Origin: Betaproteobacteria bacterium
GTDB taxonomy: Bacteria; Pseudomonadota; Gammaproteobacteria; Burkholderiales; Burkholderiaceae
DNA length: 5,889 bases
Reading direction: 5' to 3'
NCBI GenBank assembly: GCA_947468785.1
Contig: CANIMS010000119.1
Span: 1 to 5,889 of the forward strand
Part shown: piece after piece, positions 1 to 5,889 of the stretch
Layout: each line of letters starts with the position of its first letter
Numbering within the stretch: the stretch's first letter is position 1
Made by a program: the position numbers and the translations under genes
Notes under the pieces: model-generated
What the model was told of the DNA's origin: nothing
The model's input: only the letters and a program-made list of their open reading frames with translations
Databases searched by the model: none

Positions 1-2
1 CA

Positions 3-32
3 CCTACGGGCCCTAATTTAATTAAGCGATGA
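3..32 (+). CDS. Possible 3' end of an upstream gene (partial)
   Basis: One forward frame is open from the window edge to a TGA at 30-32 and would end in the residues PTGPNLIKR. That TGA overlaps the ATG of the kinase gene as ATGA, the usual arrangement for translationally coupled genes. The other two frames also stop close by (TAA at 14-16 and at 19-21), so which frame carries the upstream gene cannot be settled from so few bases. In related Burkholderiales the gene before ntrY often encodes a small DUF4390 protein. That is only a contextual expectation here. Confidence 0.25.
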   Translation, partial: PTGPNLIKR

Positions 33-2353
33 GACTAGTAGATCGCCTTCTTAAGCTTGACCTTCTGTCTGGGTCTTGGAGGAAAAAAGTCATTCCGGTT
101 GCCATAGGGGTTATTGGCGTATTTGCGCTGTTTCTCTTGGCAATGCTGGCGCTTGCATCATCGAATACCCAGTTTTTTGATAAGTATTTTATTTGGCTAT
201 ATGCAGCCAATATAGCGATGGGCATTTGCCTTACGCTGGTTATCTTGACGCTTGTATCAGTTATTGCAGTTCGATGGTATCGAGGACATTTCGGCACCCG
301 CCTGGTTGCAAAGCTAGCAATGATTTTTGCTTTAGTGGGCGTAGTTCCCGGTTTAATTTTGTATGGGGTTTCTTTACAGTTCGTATCACGCAGTATCGAA
401 ACCTGGTTTGATGTAAAGGTCGAATCTGCACTTGAAGCCGGACTTGAATTAGGTCGCGCCACTTTAAGCAGTTCTTTGGAAGAGCTGCAAGATGAGGGCC
501 GCATAGTAATTGATCAAATCCGTGGCATTCCCAACATTGCCAGTTCCGCTGAATTAACCTTGTTGCTTTCAAGAATGCGAGACCAATTTGGCATCCAAGA
601 AATAACTGTTTTTGATAGCAAGCAGGTGCTGATTGCCACTGCTGCCTCAGGTGCACTAGTGAAACAGACCCCCTCTCCAAGTCAAGACGTTATGGTTCAG
701 GCCTCTAAGGTGGGTCATGTCAGCATCATTGATGAGCCAAGCTCTGCAAACGGTTCCCAAGAGTATTTATTGCGGGTCGTGCTGCCATTGGTCAAAGAAA
801 GCTCTGTTAGTACGCGCGGGTTTGGCCTAAATACCCAGTATCAAAAGGAGCTTTGGTATCTGCAGCTAGTAAAGACAGTTCCCGAAGGGATTTCCAGAAA
901 TTCTCTCGCTGTACAGGCTGCGTATAGCGATTATCAAGAAAAGTCTTTGGGTAGATCGGGCTTGCGAAAAATGTTTGTGGGCACCCTTACGCTTACCCTT
1001 TTCTTTGCAGTGTTTGTAGCAATTACGCTGGCGTTAATGTTAGGGCGTCAGCTGGCACGCCCCCTCCTAATGCTATTAAGAGGAACTCAAGCTGTTGCAC
1101 AGGGTGATCTATCACCCAAGCCAGAATTAGATACTGGCGATGAGTTGGGCATGCTCACTCGTCAATTTAATGTCATGACTAAGCAGCTATCCGATACCCG
1201 TACTTCCTTGCAGGAGTCAAAAGCCTTTTTGGAAACCGTATTAGGAAGCTTAACGGCAGGGGTTTGTATTTTTGATAAAGAATACAAAGTGGTATCGAGC
1301 AATGCGGGCGCCGATCGAATTTTTGGTCAAGATCTCACCCATTTAGGGGGCGGTCTATTAAGTCAGAGCCCGGCTTTATTGGAGTTTGAAGACGCTATTA
1401 AAGAAGGTTTTGCAACTATGAAGCTGGCCATTGGCGGTGACGCTAGCGAAAGGAAGGGCCCGGCAGGTGGAGGGCAAACCAGTGCGCCTGTTTGGCAAAA
1501 ACAAATCCAATTACATGCCACCAACGAATATGAAAATGAACTTGGCGTTACTTTATTTGTGCGTGGAACTGAACTAACAGCCGACTTGAGAATGGTTGTT
1601 TTTGATGACATTACTGATGTAGTCACTGCGCAAAGATCCATTGCCTGGAGCGAGGTTGCCAGACGCTTGGCTCACGAGATCAAAAATCCATTAACCCCAA
1701 TTCAGCTATCTGCAGAAAGATTGCAACATAAGCTGGCTGGTAAGCTGAGTCCTGAGCAAGAAGAGATGATTAATCGCAGTACGGAAACGATCATTGGCCA
1801 AGTACAAGCAATGAAGGAGATGGTCAATGACTTTAGGGATTTTGCAAAGACGCCCACGCCCCAGCTGAAGCCAATCTCCATTAATACTTTAATCACGGAA
1901 GTCTTAGGCTTGTATGAGGGTAGTTCGATCCGCACCAAATTAGATTGGAATTGCCCTGACATCATGGGAGACCCTACGCAATTGAGGCAAGTCATTCACA
2001 ATCTTCTGCAAAATGCACAAGACGCTACCCTAGAAGGCAAAAATCAAAATGAGCCTGTTGAAGTAAAAACGGAGCTAGTTCCCTATGGAGAGCAAAATGG
2101 AATGGTGCAAAATGCAGTACGACTCACAATAAGTGATGGCGGTACGGGTTTTCCAGCTAAGATATTGGCAAGAGCGTTTGAGCCTTATGTAACAACCAAG
2201 AGCAAAGGTACGGGCTTAGGTTTGGCGGTGGTTAAGAAAATCATTGAAGATCATGCTGCCAAAATTGAAATCCGTAACCGACTGCAGGGAGAAGAAGTGA
2301 TTGGTGCACAAGTTTCGGTTTTATTTATGAATCTAGCAAAAGAGGCAGCCTAA
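29..2353 (+). CDS. ntrY: NtrY-type sensor histidine kinase
   Basis: This is a 774-residue inner-membrane sensor kinase of the NtrY family, expected to autophosphorylate on histidine and pass phosphate to the regulator encoded just downstream. Four hydrophobic segments are visible at about residues 20-44, 56-82, 93-116 and 314-338. The basic flanks (RKK at 18-20, RWYRGHFGTR at 82-91) place both ends in the cytoplasm and residues 117-313 in the periplasm as the sensor region. Then come HAMP (about 339-391), PAS (about 395-535, with a Gly-rich insertion at 469-482), and HisKA with the motif RLAHEIKNPLTPIQ and phospho-acceptor His549. The HATPase shows the N box (HNLLQNAQDA, 657-666), the G1 box DGGTG (703-707) and the G2 box GTGLGL (727-732). 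All catalytic boxes look intact. The ATG at 29 is the first possible start, because TAA at 23-25 is in frame just upstream; no strong Shine-Dalgarno is seen, which fits coupling to the preceding gene. NtrY proteins are linked to nitrogen and redox or respiratory control, but the ligand here is unknown. Confidence 0.92.
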   Translation: MRLVDRLLKLDLLSGSWRKKVIPVAIGVIGVFALFLLAMLALASSNTQFFDKYFIWLYAANIAMGICLTLVILTLVSVIAVRWYRGHFGTRLVAKLAMIFALVGVVPGLILYGVSLQFVSRSIETWFDVKVESALEAGLELGRATLSSSLEELQDEGRIVIDQIRGIPNIASSAELTLLLSRMRDQFGIQEITVFDSKQVLIATAASGALVKQTPSPSQDVMVQASKVGHVSIIDEPSSANGSQEYLLRVVLPLVKESSVSTRGFGLNTQYQKELWYLQLVKTVPEGISRNSLAVQAAYSDYQEKSLGRSGLRKMFVGTLTLTLFFAVFVAITLALMLGRQLARPLLMLLRGTQAVAQGDLSPKPELDTGDELGMLTRQFNVMTKQLSDTRTSLQESKAFLETVLGSLTAGVCIFDKEYKVVSSNAGADRIFGQDLTHLGGGLLSQSPALLEFEDAIKEGFATMKLAIGGDASERKGPAGGGQTSAPVWQKQIQLHATNEYENELGVTLFVRGTELTADLRMVVFDDITDVVTAQRSIAWSEVARRLAHEIKNPLTPIQLSAERLQHKLAGKLSPEQEEMINRSTETIIGQVQAMKEMVNDFRDFAKTPTPQLKPISINTLITEVLGLYEGSSIRTKLDWNCPDIMGDPTQLRQVIHNLLQNAQDATLEGKNQNEPVEVKTELVPYGEQNGMVQNAVRLTISDGGTGFPAKILARAFEPYVTTKSKGTGLGLAVVKKIIEDHAAKIEIRNRLQGEEVIGAQVSVLFMNLAKEAA

Positions 2354-2355
2354 AC

Positions 2356-3042
2356 ATGGCTAGTATTTTGGTCGTTGATGATGAGATGGGCATTCGTGAG
2401 CTTCTCAATGAGATTCTGACAGATGAGGGTCACACCGTGTACGCAGCAGAGAGTGCTGTGCAGGCGCGCACCATTCGTGAGCAGATGCGTCCCGACCTCG
2501 TTTTGCTAGATATTTGGATGCCCGATACCGATGGCATCACTTTATTAAAAGAGTGGTCCAAGAATGGTCAGCTCACTATGCCGGTAGTCATGATGTCTGG
2601 TCATGCCACGATAGATACAGCGGTTGAAGCTACGCGTATTGGCGCCTTGAATTTTTTAGAGAAACCAATTGCCTTACAAAAGCTCCTCAAAACAGTAAAC
2701 AAAGCTTTAGAGCTTTCTCCTAAATACATTGAGCCAGAAGAAGATAGACCTGTTCAGGCAAGCGCACCCTCAAGCGCACTCCCAAAAACCCCTTCACCCG
2801 AGGCCTCAAGTCAAGCGCCCGTCGAGGGAGAGTACATTAGTGGAATTGCAAAAACCTATTTTGATCTTCCGCTGAGAGAGGCGCGCGATCTATTTGAGAA
2901 AGCTTATTTTGAACACCAGATGCAAATCATGGGTGGCAGCATGACCAAGATTTCTGATTACACTGGCCTTGAGCGAACCCATTTATACCGTAAGCTTAAA
3001 GCGCTGGGTATTGATACCTCTCGCAATAAAGGCGAACAATAA
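2356..3042 (+). CDS. ntrX: NtrX-like response regulator lacking an AAA+ domain
   Basis: This is a 228-residue DNA-binding response regulator, the likely partner of the NtrY kinase. Its ATG lies two bases after the kinase stop codon, with AGAGG at 2341-2345 as a plausible ribosome binding site, so the two are co-transcribed and probably coupled. Residues 1-120 form a receiver domain: acidic pair Asp8/Asp9, phospho-acceptor Asp52 in LLDIWMPDTDG, Ser81 in MMSGHA, and Lys103 in the EKP motif. Residues about 122-157 are a Pro/Ser/Ala-rich linker. Residues about 172-218 form a Fis-type helix-turn-helix (SMTKISDYTGLERTHLYRKL region). Classical NtrX and NtrC proteins carry a sigma-54-type AAA+ ATPase of about 240 residues between these parts. 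No Walker A, Walker B or GAFTGA motif is present, and the protein is about half the classical length. It therefore cannot remodel sigma-54 polymerase itself and should act as a plain repressor or activator. The reading frame is clean, so this is a stable short form and not a broken gene. The symbol follows family and position. Confidence 0.88.
   Translation: MASILVVDDEMGIRELLNEILTDEGHTVYAAESAVQARTIREQMRPDLVLLDIWMPDTDGITLLKEWSKNGQLTMPVVMMSGHATIDTAVEATRIGALNFLEKPIALQKLLKTVNKALELSPKYIEPEEDRPVQASAPSSALPKTPSPEASSQAPVEGEYISGIAKTYFDLPLREARDLFEKAYFEHQMQIMGGSMTKISDYTGLERTHLYRKLKALGIDTSRNKGEQ
2759..2820 (+). repeat. Short repeated 9-mer in the regulator linker
   Basis: CAAGCGCAC occurs at 2759-2767 and again at 2771-2779, a 12-base period that keeps the reading frame. 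A third, one-mismatch copy (CAAGCGCCC) lies at 2812-2820. The copies fall in the Pro/Ser/Ala-rich linker between the receiver and the helix-turn-helix. Because spacing of the first two is a multiple of three, gain or loss of a unit would only change linker length. This may equally reflect low-complexity coding sequence. Confidence 0.35.
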
Positions 3043-3148
3043 AGCCCCAAGTAAATATCTTGGCGAACGCTTTTTTATAAGCGTGACGCATTGAAAGTAT
3101 CAGCATTGCTAAAAAGAGCTGCTTCCTCTCAAGCGATACATTTTTTTC

Positions 3149-3152
3149 GGAA
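3149..3152 (+). promoter_or_regulatory. Ribosome binding site favouring the ATG at 3161
   Basis: GGAA at 3149-3152 follows a T-rich run and ends eight bases before the ATG at 3161. The in-frame ATG at 3152 overlaps this motif and so cannot be served by it, and nothing better lies further upstream. The site therefore supports the second ATG. It is a short, moderate match to the Shine-Dalgarno sequence. Confidence 0.5.
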
Positions 3153-3160
3153 TGATCCCT

Positions 3161-5365
3161 ATGGAAATTAAGGTTAACTTTCTCGATAAGCTTCGTCTTG
3201 AGGCTAAGTTCGATGACTTCACAGTAATTGCCGATCAACCTATCCGATATAAAGGGGATGGTTCCGCGCCAGGCCCCTTCGATTATTTTTTAGCCTCATC
3301 CGCCTTGTGCGCAGCGTATTTTGTAAAGCTGTACTGTGATACTCGCAATATTCCTACTGACAACATTCGCCTTTCACAAAACAATATTGTTGATCCCGAA
3401 AATCGCTATCAGCAGATTTTTAAGATTCAGGTTGAGCTACCGGACGATATCTCTGCGAATGATCGCCAAGGTATTGTGCGATCGATTGAGCGCTGTTCAG
3501 TCAAAAAGGTAGTGCAGGCCGGCCCCGAGTTTGTCATTGAAGTGGTCAAAAACCTTGATGAGGATGCCCAGGCTTTGTTGGCCTTGAAGCCTGCTGCCGA
3601 AGCCAATACTTACATTGTGGGGAAGGATTTACCGCTAGAGAAAACCATTACCAATATGTCTCAGGTATTGGCTAATCTGGGCATCAAGATTGAAATCGCC
3701 TCGTGGCGCAACATCATTCCTAATGTATGGTCTTTGCATATCCGTGACGCGCATTCACCGATGTGTTTTACCAATGGCAAGGGATCAACAAAAGAAAGTG
3801 CGCTTGCATCAGCTTTGGGTGAGTATATCGAGCGACTGAGTAATAACCATTTTTATGCTGGCGCATTCTGGGGCGAAGATATTGCTAACAACGCATTTGT
3901 TCACTATCCAAATGAGCGATGGTTTAGGCCAGCCAAGAATGATGGCTTACCCCCAGAAATTCTAGATGACTACTGCCTAAAAATATTTAATCCTGATGGT
4001 GAATTGCGCAGCTCACATTTGATTGATACTAATTCTGGCAATGTACAGCGCGGCATCTGTTCATTGCCATACATACGGCAGTCAGACGGTAAAACAATTT
4101 ATTTTCCATCCAACCTGATAGAAAATCTTTATGTCAGCAATGGTATGAGTGCTGGCAATACTTTGGCTGAAGCGCAGGTACAGTGCCTATCAGAAATTTT
4201 TGAGAGAGCAGTCAAGCGCGAAATCTTAGAGGGAGAAATCACTCTGCCAGATGTACCTCAGAAGGTCCTTGAAAAATTCCCTAGTATCTTGGCGGGCATT
4301 CGGGGTTTAGAAGAGCAAGGTTTTCCAGTATTGGTTAAAGATGCATCATTAGGCGGGGTTTATCCGGTGATGTGCGTTACCTTAATGAATCCTCGAACAG
4401 GCGGTGTATTCGCATCGTTTGGCGCACACCCAAATCTAGAGGTGGCCTTAGAACGGAGCTTGACAGAGCTTCTCCAAGGGCGCAGCTTAGAGGGCCTGAA
4501 TGATTTGCCCCCACCTACCTTTGTTAGTGAAGCACTTACTGAGCCAAATAACTTTGTCGAGCATTTCATCGATTCGAGTGGCATAGTGTCATGGCGTTTT
4601 TTCAGCGCAAAACCCGATTACGATTTTGTCGAATGGGATTTTTCTAGTGATGGTGAAAACGCTAATGTTATAGAGGCAGAAGCTCTATTTGGCATTCTTA
4701 AAGCAATGGGTAAAGAGGTGTATACGGCAATATATGATCAGCTCGGTGCAACTGCATGCAGGATCTTGGTGCCTGGTTATTCTGAAATTTATCCGATAGA
4801 AGATTTAATTTGGGATAACACCAACAAAGCGCTACTGTTCCGGGCTGATATCTTGAATCTCCATCTTTTAGATGATGCTAGCTTGGCTGCCCTTCTTGAG
4901 AGGCTGGAGAATAACGAACTAGATGAGTATGGCGATATCGCCACATTGATTGGTATCGAGTTTGATGAGAATACCCCTTGGGGTCAGCTGACGGTTTTAG
5001 AGTTGAAGTTGCTGATTCGTTTGGCCTTGAAGCAACTCGAAGAAGCACATGAACTTGTTGGGGCCCTTCTTCAATATAGCGACAATACAGTCGAGCGTAA
5101 ATTGTTTTATCAAGCTTTAAATGTAGTTTTAGAGATTTCCCTGGATGACGATTTAGAGCTAGAAGACTATGTCATGAATTTCCGTCGGATGTTTGGGGAC
5201 GAGAGAATGGATGCTGTATTAGGCTCGGCGGATGGCAGCGTGCGCTTCTATGGTTTGACCTCAACCAGCATTAAGCTAGAGGGCCTTGAAAGACATCACC
5301 GCTTGCTCGACAGCTATAAAAAATTACATGCTGCTCGGTCTAAAGCTGCAGAGATGACTAGTTAG
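3161..5365 (+). CDS. ycaO: OsmC-domain/YcaO-domain fusion protein
   Basis: This is a 734-residue cytoplasmic fusion; an in-frame ATG at 3152 would add three residues. Numbering is from 3161. Residues about 1-140 are an OsmC-family domain with the two expected cysteines, Cys50 (in LASSALCAAYF) and Cys112 (in IERCSVKKVV). In OsmC/Ohr proteins this pair reduces peroxides. From about residue 148 the sequence aligns, from memory, along the whole 586-residue E. coli YcaO at a constant offset of 146, including HIRD, FTNGKG, GEYIERLS, VSNGMSAGN, FGAHP, TELLQGR and HFIDSSG. The ATP/Mg ligands of the YcaO family appear kept: Ser217, Glu221, Glu224, Ser330, Glu337, Gln341, Glu345, Glu348, Arg349 and Arg432. 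About 550-734 is the helical C-terminal region of the E. coli type; the C-terminus lacks the proline-rich tail of azoline-forming YcaO enzymes. E. coli YcaO assists RimO in beta-methylthiolation of ribosomal protein S12, and the same role is the best guess here. The OsmC part's contribution is unknown. The gene follows ntrX by about 118 bases, with no clear terminator or promoter between them. Confidence 0.93.
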   Translation: MEIKVNFLDKLRLEAKFDDFTVIADQPIRYKGDGSAPGPFDYFLASSALCAAYFVKLYCDTRNIPTDNIRLSQNNIVDPENRYQQIFKIQVELPDDISANDRQGIVRSIERCSVKKVVQAGPEFVIEVVKNLDEDAQALLALKPAAEANTYIVGKDLPLEKTITNMSQVLANLGIKIEIASWRNIIPNVWSLHIRDAHSPMCFTNGKGSTKESALASALGEYIERLSNNHFYAGAFWGEDIANNAFVHYPNERWFRPAKNDGLPPEILDDYCLKIFNPDGELRSSHLIDTNSGNVQRGICSLPYIRQSDGKTIYFPSNLIENLYVSNGMSAGNTLAEAQVQCLSEIFERAVKREILEGEITLPDVPQKVLEKFPSILAGIRGLEEQGFPVLVKDASLGGVYPVMCVTLMNPRTGGVFASFGAHPNLEVALERSLTELLQGRSLEGLNDLPPPTFVSEALTEPNNFVEHFIDSSGIVSWRFFSAKPDYDFVEWDFSSDGENANVIEAEALFGILKAMGKEVYTAIYDQLGATACRILVPGYSEIYPIEDLIWDNTNKALLFRADILNLHLLDDASLAALLERLENNELDEYGDIATLIGIEFDENTPWGQLTVLELKLLIRLALKQLEEAHELVGALLQYSDNTVERKLFYQALNVVLEISLDDDLELEDYVMNFRRMFGDERMDAVLGSADGSVRFYGLTSTSIKLEGLERHHRLLDSYKKLHAARSKAAEMTS

Positions 5366-5393
5366 CTATTTTCCAAGCCAAAACAAGTTTCAT

Positions 5394-5507
5394 TTAAAAC
5401 ACCCAGCCTTGCCCTACATTGCGCATAGGATGAGACATAAGGCCATTGGGCCCTAGACTGCTGAACACCCGTGGATTGGTGAAGCTTCCATCCGCAAAAA
5501 AGTCAAT
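5394..5507 (-). pseudogene. Possible relic: start-less 37-codon open stretch
   Basis: In the convergent spacer, the minus strand is open for 37 codons from just after a TAA (5508-5510) to a TAA stop (5394-5396). The reading looks protein-like, with segments such as FFADGSFTNPRVF and SHPMRNVGQGWVF, rich in Gly, Asn, Phe and Pro. There is no ATG near its beginning; the first is at residue 20, and the only earlier candidate is a GTG at 5466-5468 without a visible ribosome binding site. It may be the 3' remnant of a gene lost between ycaO and the winged-helix gene. An open run of this length also arises by chance fairly often, and I do not recognise a family. Confidence 0.22.
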
Positions 5508-5533
5508 TTATAGAGCGCTTGAATTAGCGAAGA

Positions 5534-5881
5534 TTATTTTGCTGCCTTAGTTAAGCAGTCAGACATAAAGCCAATATATTTAGAGGCAGTTTTAGATGGA
5601 GTGACGTATTTTTTTCTGCCATCATCGTTGTTGCTTTCAATGATAAGAAAACCTTTGGCAATCAATTGTTTCATTTTGGCGTGTAAGGTAGCTTGAGAAG
5701 CATATTGCTTAAGCTCTAGTAAGTCGCCCACTAAAACACGCTGATTCTCTGCGCTTGCCAATACAACATAATGTAGCAAATTTAATTCTGTAGCATCTAA
5801 ATCTTTGCAGGGATTTTTAATTTGTTGCGCCGCAAGTAATTTGAGAAAACGCACATAGATGGGGGAGCTAGATGGGGACAT
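5534..5881 (-). CDS. Small MarR-type winged-helix DNA-binding protein
   Basis: This is a protein of at least 115 residues, probably a transcriptional regulator. Residues about 29-42 and 48-77 form the helical core, with a likely recognition helix at about 62-76 (SQATLHAKMKQLIAKG). The segment at 81-94 with Asp87, Arg89, Lys91 and Thr94 resembles the MarR wing pattern D-x-R-x(n)-T. Helices at about 7-20 and 97-111 could form the dimer interface. MarR proteins are usually around 140 residues, so this one is short. The ATG at 5879-5881 is the only start in view, but the frame stays open to the window edge, so the true start may lie outside. It converges on the OsmC-YcaO gene with 168 bases between the stops. 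Its target and ligand cannot be inferred, and regulation of the neighbouring genes is not shown. Other wHTH families, such as ArsR-like or PadR-like ones, are less likely but possible. Confidence 0.7.
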   Translation of the reverse strand: MSPSSSPIYVRFLKLLAAQQIKNPCKDLDATELNLLHYVVLASAENQRVLVGDLLELKQYASQATLHAKMKQLIAKGFLIIESNNDDGRKKYVTPSKTASKYIGFMSDCLTKAAK

Positions 5882-5889
5882 ACGACATA

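Noticed and set aside
22..504. Long minus-strand open frame opposite the start of the kinase gene, and similar ones opposite other coding regions (261-680, 1363-1641, 1702-1995, 4360-4584)
   Set aside because: They lie antisense to well-supported domains, and their translations show no recognisable family or plausible protein composition. They are shadows of the coding strand.
3067..3084. Inverted repeat ACGCTT/AAGCGT in the gap after the response-regulator gene, considered as a terminator
   Set aside because: The six-base stem is AT-containing and has no T run after it on either strand, so it lacks the form of an intrinsic terminator. It could be a minor hairpin or operator, but nothing supports a specific role.
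3091..3119. TTGAAA at 3091-3096 as a -35 box for the OsmC-YcaO gene
   Set aside because: No acceptable -10 box lies 16-18 bases downstream. The nearest partial match (TAAAAA at 3110-3115) leaves a 13-base spacer, which is too short.
3161..5365. A RiPP (thiazole/oxazole or thioamide) biosynthetic cluster based on the YcaO domain
   Set aside because: The YcaO half is of the E. coli type with its helical C-terminal region and without the proline-rich C-terminus. No precursor peptide, E1-like partner, dehydrogenase, TfuA or exporter gene is visible.
5424..5456. Short plus-strand reading frame in the spacer (ATG at 5431, ending TAG at 5454-5456)
   Set aside because: It would encode only about eight residues, has no supporting context, and the opposite strand reads more like protein.
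5473..5493. Imperfect hairpin GGAT-GG/CC-ATCC around the HindIII-like palindrome, considered as a bidirectional terminator between convergent genes
   Set aside because: The stem contains a bulge, and no adjacent T run follows it on either strand.
5516..5529. CGCT/AGCG hairpin just beyond the end of the MarR-type gene
   Set aside because: The stem is only four base pairs. The T6 run on the minus strand lies too far from it to make a terminator.

Overview
The window looks like chromosomal DNA of a betaproteobacterium of the Burkholderiales, probably a Polynucleobacter-like freshwater lineage. This rests on the moderate base composition, the NtrY/NtrX-type pair with a short response regulator, and the overall protein style. 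The lineage is an inference from familiarity, not a search result. The window reads as compact core genome: no insertion sequence, tRNA, rRNA, CRISPR array or phage gene is visible.

Layout. Bases 1-32 probably hold the last codons of an upstream gene, though all three forward frames stop here and the correct one cannot be proven. Bases 29-2353 (+) encode a 774-residue NtrY-type membrane histidine kinase with four membrane segments, a large periplasmic sensor domain, HAMP, PAS, HisKA and HATPase modules. Two bases later, 2356-3042 (+) encodes its likely partner, a 228-residue response regulator with a receiver and a Fis-type helix-turn-helix but no AAA+ domain. After a 109-base gap to the first possible ATG, bases 3161-5365 (+) encode a 734-residue fusion of an OsmC-family domain to a complete E. 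coli-type YcaO protein. Bases 5366-5533 are a convergent spacer. It carries a 37-codon minus-strand open stretch that reads like protein but has no start codon, possibly the relic of a lost gene. Bases 5534-5881 (-) encode a small winged-helix protein of MarR type whose true start may lie beyond the window.

How the genes fit together. The kinase and regulator form a single operon and should act as a phosphorelay: an envelope signal leads to phosphorylation of His549, then Asp52, then a change in DNA binding. The OsmC-YcaO protein is on the same strand but has its own spacer and an unrelated predicted role. Its YcaO half matches the E. coli protein that supports RimO-dependent methylthiolation of ribosomal protein S12. 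The added thiol-peroxidase-like domain is the most interesting element here, because it puts a cysteine-pair redox module on a YcaO ATPase. No RiPP precursor, maturase or TfuA-like partner is seen nearby, so a peptide natural-product cluster is not supported.
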